Below, piece by piece: positions 1 to 11,694 of a stretch of DNA of 24,142 bases. The notes beneath the pieces were generated by a model. It was given only the letters and a program-made list of their open reading frames with translations, had not been told where the DNA came from and did no database searches. The translations under genes were made by a program, and so were the position numbers. The DNA is from Ministeria vibrans ATCC 50519 (taxonomy: Eukaryota; Opisthokonta; Filasterea). The stretch lies in the NCBI GenBank assembly GCA_943704425.1, contig CALSCP010001595.1, forward strand, positions 1 through 24,142, read 5' to 3'. Position 1 is the first letter of the stretch. The number at the start of each line of letters is the position of its first letter.

Positions 1-54
<54 letters not shown>

Positions 55-309
55 TAAAGAGAAAGAAAGAGAGACGAGAGAGAGAATGATAAAGAGAAAG
101 AAAGAGAGACGAGAGATAGTGTGTGTGTGTGTGTGTGTGTGAGGAAGGTAGAGGATGGAGAGGGAGGGAGAGGAGGGAGAAAGAACGGAGTGATAGAGAG
201 AGAGGGGGGGTGTGTGTGTGACGGATTGTGTGTGTCCGTATGTTTGTGTGCGTGTGTGTGTGTGTGTGTGACGGATTGTGTCGCGTGTACTAAGTATGCT
301 TGTGCTTAG
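1..309. repeat. GA and GT simple repeats, probably in an intron of the first gene
   Basis: The window opens with about 25 GA units (1-50). Two copies of a GA-rich unit of about 35 bp containing 'aatgataaagagaaagaaag' follow (51-118), then GT runs at 121-140 and about 246-270. The stretch ends in 'tactaagtatgcttgtgcttag', which reads as a branch point and 3' splice site just before the first coding exon at 310, so I infer that this is intronic. The Cys/Val-rich reading frame across it is only the translation of the GT repeat. Confidence 0.75.
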
Positions 310-709
310 GTTTGGTCTGATTTGTGTTACCATCACATTTTCATGAAACTTCTCGAAGAGTTTTGGAATCAAGTAACAGAAAAAAAGGGGTTCGAAACAG
401 AGGAACAAATCTTGAGACTTGTTTCTATTTTACAGTTGGTGGTCAAAGTGAAGCGAACGTACTTTCCATCTCGACCCTCAAAGGGATTTGTGCCACTTTC
501 TAATGTGGACCGAATGACTCTAGCCGCCATTATGCTTGTAACATAATAGATCCTATTTCGTTGTGTCTCTGATTTGTCTGTTTGTTTAGGAGCTAAAAAA
601 GTTCTTTTATGCGGACAAAGAAGGACTGAAGAAGAAGCAGCTAAATTCAGCTGAGTATCTGGAGCTGAGAGAGAAGCTGATTGCCCAGACTCAGTCCACT
701 GAAGCGTAA
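310..709 (+). CDS. C-terminal end of an unrecognised protein (5' end outside window)
   Basis: Two final exons are supported: 310-537 and 590-709. The intron is 538-589 (donor gtaaca, acceptor tttgtttag, phase 0) and the stop is TAA at 707. The encoded tail is 115 residues, starts VWSDLCYHHIFMKLLEEFWN, is mostly helical and charged, and ends in a Lys/Glu-rich helix (ELKKFFYADKEGLKKK). An optional extra intron at 373-435 (gtaaca...ttttacag, 63 nt, no in-frame stop) would remove 21 residues; the retained segment reads like normal helical protein, so I kept it. I do not recognise the family. The gene is truncated by the window edge and converges on CPSF2, with 114 nt between stops. Confidence 0.6.
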
Positions 710-770
710 ATCAATAGTGAATGTTCATTATAATAATATTATTATCATTATTTTTATTATAGTCACATCT

Positions 771-776
771 TTTATT
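771..776 (-). terminator. Poly(A) signal AATAAA of CPSF2
   Basis: On the minus strand AATAAA lies about 48 nt downstream of the CPSF2 stop, with a second AATAAA at 753-758. Both sit in AT-rich sequence shared with the 3' flank of the convergent gene ending at 709. Confidence 0.55.
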
Positions 777-823
777 ATGAAAATTACACAGAGAGAAAGT
801 GAGTGAGTGAGTAGTGAGTCTGG

Positions 824-1787
824 TTAGACGATTGCGTATTGCTGGTAGAGCAGCTCGCGAATGCGGAAAAAGTCGGGACCGAGCGCACCCTCGAGATGGA
901 CACGGTTGCTTGCGGGGTCCTTCTTGATGGCAATGGTGTCGTTGCAGATGAGGTCGCCCAAGTGGAACTCAGCCTTGAAGTGGTGTCGCATAAGCACTTG
1001 CTTGAAATCGCTGAGCTTGAGGTCCCCCACAATCACGGGTCTGTCAGACGAGAGAGAGAAAAAAAAGGCAATTGTCAAGTGTGAAGAGGTTGTGTGAGAA
1101 ATTTAAGAGGCGCTTTTCGGTACTTGTGGCTCTTTTGGTGTTCGGGCGCGAGTACATTGAGCATAGGGGTACTACCCACGGTGTCTGTGTCCTCTGCCTC
1201 AACCACTCCGTCGACAAACGCCAGTTCGTACTCGCCCACACGCGAGAAGTTGAGCGATGAGACGAGTGCGTCGGTCATTTTGATCTAAGAAACGCAAAAA
1301 AAAAGTCAGACAAGAAAGAAACAAAAGAGAAAGCGAGAGAGATAAGAGGGAGAAAAATGAGGTTGTTACCTGATAGACTTTGCGCTCGGACGACACATCA
1401 ACAAGCTCGCCGTTAGCAGGAGTGTACACAAAAGCATTCTGATTGGACCCAGCAGCAGACGAGACAGCAGAGGAGGAGGAGGACTGTTGCTGTTGGGCCA
1501 TAGCGGCCGAGCAGTGCTGAGCAAGCGATGCAACGGCCTTTTCACTGCCATGTACTAGCACAAGGCGATGAGGGAGCACCTTAGGAGGGTAGATAGAGAG
1601 AGAGAAACAAAGAGTTAAAGAGAGAGAAACAAAGAGTTAAAGAGAGAGAAACAAAGAGTTAAAGAGAGAGAAACAAAGAGTTAAAGAGAGAGAAACAAAG
1701 AGTTAAAGAGAGAAACAAAGAGTTAAAGAGAGAGAAACAAAGAGTTAAAGAGAGAAACAAAGAGTTAAAGAGAGAGAAACAAAAGAG

Positions 1788-1845
<58 letters not shown>

Positions 1846-4623
1846 TAGAGAGAGAAACACAAAGTGATAAAAGAAAAAAGCAAAGTGATAAAAGCAAAGT
1901 AATAGAGAGATTGAGTGTGTTCGTTTTTAATGTTCATTTTATTTACCTTTGCCAGAACATTTTGGATTGCTGTGACATCAGAGCGACCTTCATAGTCAAA
2001 ATAGCGGATGTGGCAGTTGACTTGCGTCACATGAGTTTCACTCACACACTTTGAGGGTTCTTGAGTAATCTGCAATGTATGGAAGGAACACACCACAAAA
2101 AGTGATGATAATAATTATTATTATTATTAATAACTTTGTCACATACTCAAACTTTCACGCTCGATCTGTAAGTTCGTTACCAGTTCTGCTTCATCAAGCA
2201 CAATTTGCTCAACTTCGTCTGTCTCCATTGCGTTTGCAGTGGCTGTGCCAGTAGACACTTCCGCAACGTGAAACTCACCCGGTTGCAACTGCTCACCATA
2301 GTCGTCGTATCTATATCGTGGGTAAGTGTGACGGGAGATGAGATGAGAAAATATGTGTATACCTTGGGCGTCGCTCGATAGCAGGAAACATCGGAAAGCG
2401 ACGGGCGTGCTTGAAGAAACCTCCTCCGGCGCGCACTGTGAGCTCTCCCTCCACCATGACAATGTCGCGCGGGTGCTGGTGTTGCGTCGCAACGGGTCCT
2501 TCATCATCACTAGAATTAAACGAGATTGACAGTGAGTACCATGTACCATACGCAATGTGATATAATTATTTTAATGATGAGAGAGAGACTACCTTTGCTG
2601 GTCTTCCTCTTGGCCATCGCCTTCTTCCTCTGCCTTGATAAGTGCCTCGCTGGCCTTACGTTCCTCTTCTGCTGCCTCATACTCCTCCAGCTCCTCTCCG
2701 GCCAGTGCCACTCGTCGTTTCAGGTTCAGTGTCAGTGCCTCTCCCGGTCGCAGAGTCAGCACAGAGTGCGCCAGAGTGTCCTTGGGCGGTCGTTCCGTGA
2801 AAATGATCGCATTTTCAGTCAGTGAGTGCCATTCCAAAAACAGTCGCAATGACGGACTACACAGTCAGTCAGTCAGAAAGTCCAAAAAAAAAGAAAAAAA
2901 AAAGAAAATGGTTAATTGTCTGACCCAGAGTTGAGCAGCGAGTCAGGTGCAATGACCAAGAGAGGCAAGTCGACCTTTCCAGACTGCACAAGCATCGCAT
3001 GAAGAGCCTCAAGGGAGGGAGCGACGACGACATGGGCAAACTCAAAGGGACGACGCATGTGCTCGGTGAACTCACGTGTGACGTCCTTGGGCATCCACTC
3101 CATCATGGCATTGGCTTGCTCTGTCACTTGCGATGCCACACAGCCCACCAATGCAACGCTGTACGCTCCGCCTGTTGTCTTTTGCCATTGATCATCGAGT
3201 ACCTGGCAAAAACATAAGAGAGCGAGAGTGAGTGGGTTCAAAGAGAAAGGGAGAGAGAGAGAGAGAGAGAGAGAGTGTGTGTGTGTGTGTGAGTCAATCA
3301 GAGTCAATGAAAGTACAAGTGACAGTCAATGTGAGTGCAAGTGACTAGTCACAGTAAATGCGTGGACCAAAAGCGGGTTTCTCCAACACAGTCAGCAAAA
3401 TAATGATACAAAGACGAGAAAAAAAAAGCGTGAGTGAGTCGTCCTTTACCTTTGCAATTTCGAGCGCGCGACCTGACGCATCAGAGGGCATTAGAACATT
3501 CCCCCCGGCACGCAATCGCTCCACAATGAATTTTAGGAAACTGGCATCCACTTCTTTACGGTGTTGCTAGTAGAGTAAATTTGACAAGGCGTAGTATAGA
3601 GATAAAAATGAGTGTCGCGTTGTTGAACGAGTGGCTCAAAAATAAGAACCTGTTTGACAAGGGCGTTGTAGGCGTCGGTGATGAGGAGACTGGGACGGGA
3701 GAGGGAGTCGAGGACGCACGGGGCGAGATGGCGCTCCTTGCGATGGTTGTAGTCGATAGCGTACAGGATGGACTCGTCGTCCTTGACCAGACGCCAGATG
3801 GTCCCGCCAAGCGTGTGCCCCGCGCAGTATGGTGTGATAGTGATCCCTAAGCGTGTGCTGTTGTAAGCGAGTGTACGTGTGTGTGCGTGTGCATGAAATT
3901 CGGACAGACCTTGGCCCTTGTCGCTGAGCGGGAGGCTTTGAGAGTATTTGAGGGGTTGAATGAGAGAGATGACGCCTTCAATGTCGGCCAGCGTGTAGTC
4001 GGTAAAGTCTTCTTGACTCAGTCTATGGTACAGAAGAAGAGAGGAGTGGCATGAGACACGACAGCGCACAGAGATGAGCCAACCTTGAGAGCAGTTCGTT
4101 CTTCAGCGTCAATCGTCCCATGTTTTGGACGGGGAGCGTGGCGTAGATGGGACACCGGAGAGCACCGGTGCGGTACAGGTAGGGCAGGCCGCCGATGTGG
4201 GAGAGAGACGCGTGCGACAGGAGGATTGCGTCAAACGAGTCGGCGCGTCTGCAAAACGAGAGAGAATGAGCGAAGAAGCGAATGAGAGCGGTCCAAAAGA
4301 GAACAGTTCAGAGAAGCGGGAATGCGGATGGGGGGAGGGCACGGGAGAACGGAGCTGATCGGGATGGGAGGGTGAAAAACGAAGAAGAAGAAGAAAAAAA
4401 ACGAACGACAACGTTTCAAAGCGAAATGTCAGTGCAACAGACACACAGCGACGAATTCCAACCTGCAGACGGTATCAATGTGTGAAGTAGCATTCGCCTG
4501 CGACGCGTGGACGGGCGGGGCGCCGCAGTCGAGGAGAATACGGAAGTCATCGAGAGACAGCAGAAAACATCGCGCTTCGCCTTCGCGTGCGCCGCTCAAA
4601 GGCAACACCTGCACCCCAGACAT
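824..4623 (-). CDS. CPSF2: Cleavage and polyadenylation specificity factor subunit 2 (CPSF100)
   Basis: Non-catalytic partner of CPSF73 in the nuclear mRNA 3'-end cleavage complex. Exons in coding order: 4623-4463, 4248-4084, 4022-3910, 3846-3650, 3566-3450, 3202-2925, 2856-2593, 2509-2363, 2310-2181, 2069-1947, 1579-1370, 1284-1124, 1040-824. The joined frame is 760 aa (human 782). Family landmarks: MSGVQVLPLSGA start; ITITPYCAGHTLGGTIW; LSRPSLLITDAYNA; beta-CASP region with SGRALEIAK; ELEEYEAAEEE; IRYFDYEGRSD; LVLVHGSEKA; terminal LSDFKQVL...FRIRELLYQQYAIV. As in known CPSF100, the metallo-beta-lactamase HxHxDH motif is degenerate: H66 and H71 remain, but the middle His and the Asp are Ser (HASLSH). 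It should therefore bind rather than cut RNA. Start chosen because MSGVQ matches the family N-terminus. Several donors are weak (gttgga, gttggc, gtctgt, gttctt, gtcaga), but frame and homology force them. Confidence 0.95.
1595..1940. repeat. 22-bp GA-rich minisatellite plus (GA)n in CPSF2 intron 10
   Basis: About eight to nine tandem units of agagagagaaacaaagagtt plus aa (22 bp; some 20-bp variants lack one GA) span about 1595-1790. A pure GA run of about 40 nt follows (1796-1838), then degenerate units with 'caaagtgataaaag' and 'caaagtaatagagag'. The intron is 1580-1946. In the transcript (minus strand) the array is a polypyrimidine tract. The same unit type recurs in the intron at 15270-15626. 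Confidence 0.9.
3251..3291. repeat. (GA)n-(GT)n microsatellite in CPSF2 intron 5
   Basis: Twelve or so GA units run directly into eight GT units, inside the intron 3203-3449. In the transcript this is an AC run followed by a CU run shortly upstream of the 3' splice site. Confidence 0.9.
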
Positions 4624-4837
4624 GGAAAAAGCCGAGAGAGTACGCCAATGAGAAGAAAATGAATAATAATGAGACGTGAGACTCTCTTTATTTTGATATT
4701 TTCCAATTCTTTGATCAACAAGTTAGGAATGAAATAATGATTGAAAAATTTCAATTTTTTACAACTCATCTCTGAGCGTTCAGTCTCACACCCATCTGTC
4801 TGCGCGCGCACCCCCTCCCTCCCCGTCGCTTCCCGCC
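4624..4837. promoter_or_regulatory. Divergent promoter region CPSF2 / COMMD8
   Basis: These 214 nt separate the two start codons of oppositely transcribed genes, so both promoters and 5' UTRs must lie here or overlap the genes. A CCAAT-like 'gccaatgag' occurs at about 4644. The COMMD8 side has a CT/GC-rich stretch (4796-4835) just before its ATG. No TATA box is evident. The role is inferred from position only. Confidence 0.5.
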
Positions 4838-5856
4838 ATGAGTGAAGGAATCGTCTTATTAGCAGCCGCAGACGCATCGACTGCAGCGCGCTTTGCACAC
4901 GCCGTGGTGGACTCTGTCATCAACCAGAGGGTAGCCCCTGCCAGAGTACGTTGCGCATGGCGTGCGCGGGGCCTTGACAGGCCCCACATCAGCGGATTTC
5001 ACACATTGGGTTCATTTTTTGACTTTCTCTCAACAGAAACATTTTGGTGAGGACGTGTGGAGCTCGGCACAGTGGGCCGCCATGGTCCAAGCATACACAG
5101 ACCTGACTCGCGCGTCGCTCAGATACGGAAAAGAGAAGGTATGTGCTTGAGATGAGTTGCAAAAAGAAAAAAAGAACAGTTTGTCACTGGTTTTTCGTTT
5201 TCATAAGTAAACTGTTGTTATTGTAATAATTTAAAGTTTTGCGTTTGTTTTGTTTAAGATTGGCGAGGCAGTAGACGCAGCAGCAGTGCCCGAGGAAGTA
5301 AAGAGCGCCGTCCAGGTACCGCAATGAACCGTACTGATCCCTTCTTACACTTGTGTGCTTACCGTAGGACTGTCTGACTGTGCGTGCGGACGAGGTATCA
5401 TGTTATACATTCAATTGATAAAAGCATAACTGTTATTATTATTATTACTATTATTATTATTAAACAGATCTTTACTGCTCTGGTTTCGGATGCATCTGAC
5501 ATTTCGCCGTGTCGTCTCAACGATTTTGACTGGAAAATCCACGTACAAAAAAAAAAAAAAAAAAAAAAAAACTTTCTCTCTCACACACACGCATACAATA
5601 ATAGATGGTCATGTCATCGGACACCCTTGCAAATGTGCGAACACCGGTGCTTTTGCTTGAACTGCAGCCCTCGTCTCACCCCGCCAACGGTCTGAGCGCC
5701 GCCCCCATCACCGTTGAGCTCGATCGCCCTGGGCTCACCCGTCTCATGGCCTCCCTTGACAAAGCAAACGAGGTCCCGTGTCTCTCTCTCTTTCTCTCTC
5801 TTCTTTTTCTCATTGTTTTCTTTATTTAGGCGGTGCAAGCGATTAAGACTGTCTAA
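4838..5856 (+). CDS. COMMD8: COMM domain-containing protein, COMMD8-like
   Basis: COMMD proteins form the decameric Commander subcomplex (endosomal recycling) and modulate cullin-RING ligases and NF-kB. Exons: 4838-4945, 5037-5138, 5259-5315, 5368-5394, 5468-5542, 5605-5772, 5830-5856, giving 187 aa (human COMMD8 183). The COMM domain occupies about residues 113-184 and has the hallmark LNDFDWKIH, then VMSSDTLANVRTPVLLLELQ and the terminal helix LTRLMASLDKANEAVQAI. These align best with COMMD8 (QDFDWQ...LSSDKIAALRMPLLSL...LIQSLEAANKVV). The N-terminal helical half also matches its length and pattern. All six introns are phase 0. Exons 4 and 7 are only 27 nt. The exon 6 donor (gtcccg) is weak. 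Assignment to COMMD8 rather than another COMMD rests on remembered family patterns; the COMM domain itself is secure. Confidence 0.85.
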
Positions 5857-6079
5857 GGCGAACTCCTATTTCTCTTTCTGGTTTTGTTTTTAAAATTAAT
5901 AGTATTTTTTATTCTTTTTTTGAAAGTAAAAAAACGAGAAAGAAACACAAAACAGAGTGAATATGTCTGTAGAGAGAGAAAGATGCATTGTGTGTGGTGT
6001 GTGTGTTTTGCGATATGACTCACAAATGAGAGGGAGAGAGAGAGAGGGAGAGAGAGAGAAGGGAGAGGAAGAAGAGGAG
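5857..6079. other. Convergent intergenic spacer COMMD8 / ARF
   Basis: AT-rich 3' flanks of two tail-to-tail genes, followed by GA-rich repeat at about 6029-6060 just past the ARF stop. No canonical AATAAA was found on either strand close to the stops; 'aaaattaatag' follows COMMD8. No gene is seen. Confidence 0.6.
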
Positions 6080-7692
<1,613 letters not shown>

Positions 7693-8694
7693 AATATACT
7701 AGATTGATAGACTGTGACAAAAAAAAATGAATGTCTAAAATGAAAAAATCCATTTTGTGTTTATTCAACTTCGTCGACCGCCTACTCCGCTCATCGTACT
7801 GCCACAGTCCTCGATCTTGCCCGAGGGCCTCCGCATTGACTGGTGGCAGTGATCTAGCGGAACATGGGGCAGGCAGTACTATGCGTGTGGGTCGAGGCGT
7901 GGACGTGACGACGGCGCACTTGACGCGTGGAAGATAATGTCTGTCGTGTGTCTCACTGTATCACTGTATATTAGGCAATATTCCGTGCTCACTCGTCCGT
8001 CGTCAGTGCTTAATCTGCTTATTAGGTATATGTCAGTGTAGGACACACTGGACAGTTCTTGACAGTTTTTGACGCGTTGAAATATCCGTTTAACTGATCT
8101 TTTGTGTTTGCTTGCGGTCATGAATACAATTATACAATTATTATTATTATTGTTGGTGACTGTACCATGTCGGGCTGTCCATAAACAACTATTTAACATT
8201 GGCTTGTTTCGCTTGTACAAGGCAATCACTCATTTCACTGTTACTATATTAAATGTATTATATTGGGAGGAATCGTTACGCCACCCACAAGTCGAAAGGT
8301 GTTTTGTTCCCATCGCTTTTTATTTTTTGTTTGTTGCGCGATCAATTTGAGCTCTCCAGAGTAGCGTGTGCGTCTTGTGACTGCGTATGGCATTGCTCAT
8401 GCGTGGCCAAACCGATGCTGGCACGTGCTAAGTGTAGGGCGAGATTTTCTCGCGCAAGTCGAACATTTCCCGTTTGAGCTGTTTTGTCACTGCTCCTCCG
8501 GTACCCCCTCCTGTGCGAACAAACAAATACCCATGCTTTTTTATATTATTATTATGTACAACTATACCAATTACTTCTTACTATCTATTAAGCCTTGTGT
8601 AATGTGAATGTGCGCATAAAGAAGACCAAAAGGTGAATTACTGGTAATGGGAATACACTATTATTATAATAATTATATACAATCGCACCATAAA
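7693..8694. other. One-kilobase spacer between ARF (5' side) and Pol kappa (3' side)
   Basis: Both flanking genes run on the minus strand, so this stretch must hold the Pol kappa 3' UTR (near 8694) and the ARF promoter and 5' UTR (near 7693). Composition is patchy: AT-rich trinucleotide runs at about 8136-8153 and 8541-8556, and GC-richer blocks at about 7775-7935 and 8345-8520. A short perfect stem (GCGAGA-TTT-TCTCGC, 8439-8453) lies in the second block. Short ORFs exist on both strands but show no family resemblance; the best-looking one (8120-8350 +) owes its Leu run to a TTA repeat. No tRNA or snRNA signature was found. Confidence 0.5.
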
Positions 8695-10879
8695 CTACTT
8701 TTGGAAGCCAGCTTGGGAGTGCCGCACAATGAATGCATCAAGAGTCAACGTCGGCGTTGACGTCGTCGTTGACGTCGACGAGCGGGCTTTTTTAGCGGCT
8801 TTGGCTGCGTTCGTGGAGGACGTCGTGGCTCGCTTGCCCTTGCCTTTAACCACTGTCTTGCTTGCATCTACTTGACGACCCGAGTGCTTGGAGACGGAAG
8901 CGGCTGCGTCAGCTTGTACAATGGCATTGATGGCTTTGCGGTTGAGACACTCATCAAGATGCTGTTCAAAGGCAGCATGCGACACACAGGCAATGGTGCG
9001 CTGGCAGCTGGGGCACTCGTGCGACACGGCTGCCTGTGCACGTCGCTGCTCCTGTTCTGTCAACAGACTCTCAATCGTTTGCTGGGCACTCAAGCTACTA
9101 CCACCGCCACTTCCAAAGCGCTCATGGACACCTTCGCCACCTTGGGGTTGCGACTCGTTGAGTCTCTCCAGCTGCGCCATGCGCACACCCATGAGACGTA
9201 AGCGGAGGACACCACCACCAGTCGAGCAATGAACACGCACACTCTCCAACTCTCCATTGAGCAAATCCACTGCCGTCGCATACATCTCCTCGGCATTGGC
9301 AGTGGCGCGCACCAGCACGCGTGCGCGCGTGCGCACATCAAACGTGACCGTCTTCAATTTCAACGTCAACGATCGACCCCGCACCTGCCGACGCGCCATA
9401 TCCTCTGCCAACTTGCTACATATGACTCGGCACTTCTCGCGCAACTCATTAGGTGCGCTCAGCTACAAAAAGACACAACCCATTGAAAAAAAAAAACAAA
9501 AAAAAACAAACAAAAAAAAAAACAAAAGAAACAAAAGAAACCTCACGACTTCCTCACGACTCGGTACCTCGCGAAACGTTCGCTCCGTTGAAATACTCTT
9601 GGGAAGTGCGTCGGTGTCTCGCTTGGCATGAACACTGCCGATGCCAAGCGACGAACGAAGATAGCTTGTGGCCGAAATGGCACTGAATAACAAGCGAAGC
9701 ATGGCACGTTGGTCCCACAGGTCCTGCACCGAATTGACACCGAGCGCATTGAGTACGCGCTCCGACACGCGACCAATTCCAAACACTTTGCGGATGGGCA
9801 GCGCTCGTACAAAGTCAACGACTGCCTCGCGAGATGCCTTCAGCTGGTATTGTCCGTTGGGCTTGTTGACTTCACAGCAGATCTTGGCCAATTGCATGTT
9901 GGGCGCAATACCAGCACTCGCCGTGAGTCCGCGGGTGCGCTCGCGAATTTTGGCACGCATCTCTTCGACGGCCTGAGCGGCGGTAATATCCGGGTAGGTC
10001 TCGAGGTAGGGCGTGAGGTCGAGGTAGGCTTCGTCGAGCGACATGGGCACGAACTCTTCGTTGTACTCGGCGAGGACCCGGCGCACCACCTCGCTTGCCT
10101 CTTTGTACGCCCCAAAGCGTAACGGCACAATCTTGAGATGGGGGCACAGTTTGAGACCAATGTAGCCGGGCATGGCGCTGCGCACACCAAATTTGCGAGC
10201 CTCATAGTTTGCCGTGCTCAACATGGACATGCCACCAACCGCAATGGGAATGAGTCGCAACGAAGGGTCATCGCGTTCCTCGACGCTCGCATAAAATGCA
10301 TCCATGTCCAAGTGAACAATGGTACGCGACAAGTCACGCTCAGACTCGAGACGCCCCGCCTCCACGTCCGCCTCTTTTTCCGCTCGCGCAATCTGCGCCG
10401 GCGTCAGACGCGCCACCTTCTCACGCAACTCCGCCACACGTCCCTCCAGCTCAACGTTCTTTTTCTCTGCCTTAACAAAGAACCGACTACCTCGGCTTGC
10501 CTAAATAGACAGACGAAAACAAAGGGAAAAGGGGTAAGAATCTCCGCTGAGCATTGGACGAAAGTGAGACGACCTCCAAAATTTTCGAATTGACCAGCTG
10601 ACGGTCGACACCCGCAAGGCCTGCCTTGGTGGGATTGAGCGCAAGTTGACCAGCAAGTGTACGGTCAGTAGACTCCGTTCTCTTCCCTGCGCCTGCATTG
10701 CTCGCGAGCGTGCTTGTCGAGGTCGTCTCAAACGCGTCTTGCGCAAGAATATCAGCAAGCAAATCCTCGCCATTGTCGTCCTCTTCGTCCTCTCCACCGC
10801 TCTCCGATCGACAATCATCATCGTCGTCGTCTACCGACTGAAACCATTCCTCGTTTGACGCACTCACGTCGTCGTCCAT
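8695..10879 (-). CDS. POLK: DNA polymerase kappa (Y-family translesion polymerase)
   Basis: Error-prone polymerase that extends past damaged bases after PCNA ubiquitination. Exons in coding order: 10879-10574, 10500-9568, 9462-8695, giving 668 aa. The acidic N-terminus (DDDDDD about residues 17-22) precedes the kappa-specific N-clasp (LNPTKAGLAGVDRQLVNSKI; SRGSRFF). The palm has IVHLDMDAFYASVE with D167 and D169, and SLDEAYLDL with D258/E259, so all metal ligands are present. Fingers: NYEARKFGVRSAMPG. The thumb/HhH region and little finger (GRSLTLKLKTV; LRLRLMGVRM) follow. One UBZ4 zinc finger uses C563, C566, H581, C585 with the same spacing as human POLK (which has two). The C-terminal TLDAFI resembles the terminal PIP-like TLDIFF of human POLK. 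Both introns are phase 0; the first donor is gtcgtc, forced by homology. The start lies 92 nt from the divergent Rpn6 start. Confidence 0.95.
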
Positions 10880-10971
10880 TTCAAAGAAATAAATTGAGTG
10901 AATTTTAAATCGAGTGTAGACTTTAGAGTAATAGAGTTACAACTGTCAAATTTTTATTCACCAGTTGTGAT
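10880..10971. promoter_or_regulatory. Compact bidirectional promoter POLK / PSMD11
   Basis: Only 92 nt separate the two ATGs, so this AT-rich stretch must serve both directions (position-based inference). It contains GTGTAGACTTTAGA at 10914-10927; a near copy, GTGTAGAGTTTGA, occurs at 16111-16123 in the divergent promoter before RAD18 at a similar distance from the plus-strand ATG. No clear TATA box. Confidence 0.55.
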
Positions 10972-11623
10972 ATGGTCCGCGCTAAAGCACCACTGCCCAA
11001 TGGGCCTATTGCTGAGATGATCACAGAGGCCACGGAGGCCGTGACAGTTGCCGACTCTATTGCAATTCTTCGTCGAGCATTCAACCATGAAACCGGATCG
11101 GTATGTGTGATTTCGTGGCCCGTCTAGCCTTATGTTGGCCAGGAGCGTGTGGGGGTGCGGTAGAAAGGCCCGACTATATGACAGTCTTGTGCTGATTTTG
11201 GACCGTTTTACCAAACGATTTCCGATTTTGCTCTCATCACACGCACTCCTTCCCCGATACACCTTGCTCGAGGGTGTCCTGTGTGTGGATGTGTGCATTT
11301 GATTGTCTCACACGAACAGCCACACCGCTCATTGACACTTTCTTTATTTATTTTTGAGTTCTGTCCAAAAAGCTTTTCGTGAAGTTTCTAAATTTTTTTT
11401 TCTTCATTCTTTGGTTTTGCGTTTGAAACACTCAGGAAGCTCTGGCTAAGGAGGCTGCCATCTTTGCCCTTGGGGAAGCACTTGCAAAGGACTCACAGGT
11501 TGAGGCGCTGGCTGAGCTTGTGCGTCTCGTTCGTCCTTTTCTCGCAACGCTGAGCAAAGCCAAAGCGGCCAAAGTCAGACACAAACGACACGACTCTGCA
11601 TGATGACTCTACTGACTGCCTTT

Positions 11624-11694
<71 letters not shown>

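Noticed and set aside
1659-1850. Minus-strand frame rich in SLSLSLSL downstream of CPSF2 exon 10
   Set aside because: It is intron 10 read-through into GA/CT repeats; splicing at 1946 restores the conserved CPSF2 frame.
2150-2180. Alternative CPSF2 exon 9 donor gtatgt at about 2150
   Set aside because: It gives the wrong phase for the next exon and leads to an early stop; the gtaacg donor at 2180 restores the frame.
8120-8350. 76-aa plus-strand ORF with a signal-peptide-like Leu run
   Set aside because: The Leu run comes from a TTA repeat; there is no conserved motif, and it lies in the flank of ARF with no supporting signal.
7693-8694. tRNA or snRNA gene in the spacer
   Set aside because: No B-box GGTTCGANTCC-like sequence, U6 ACAGAGA core or other recognisable snRNA motif was found on either strand.
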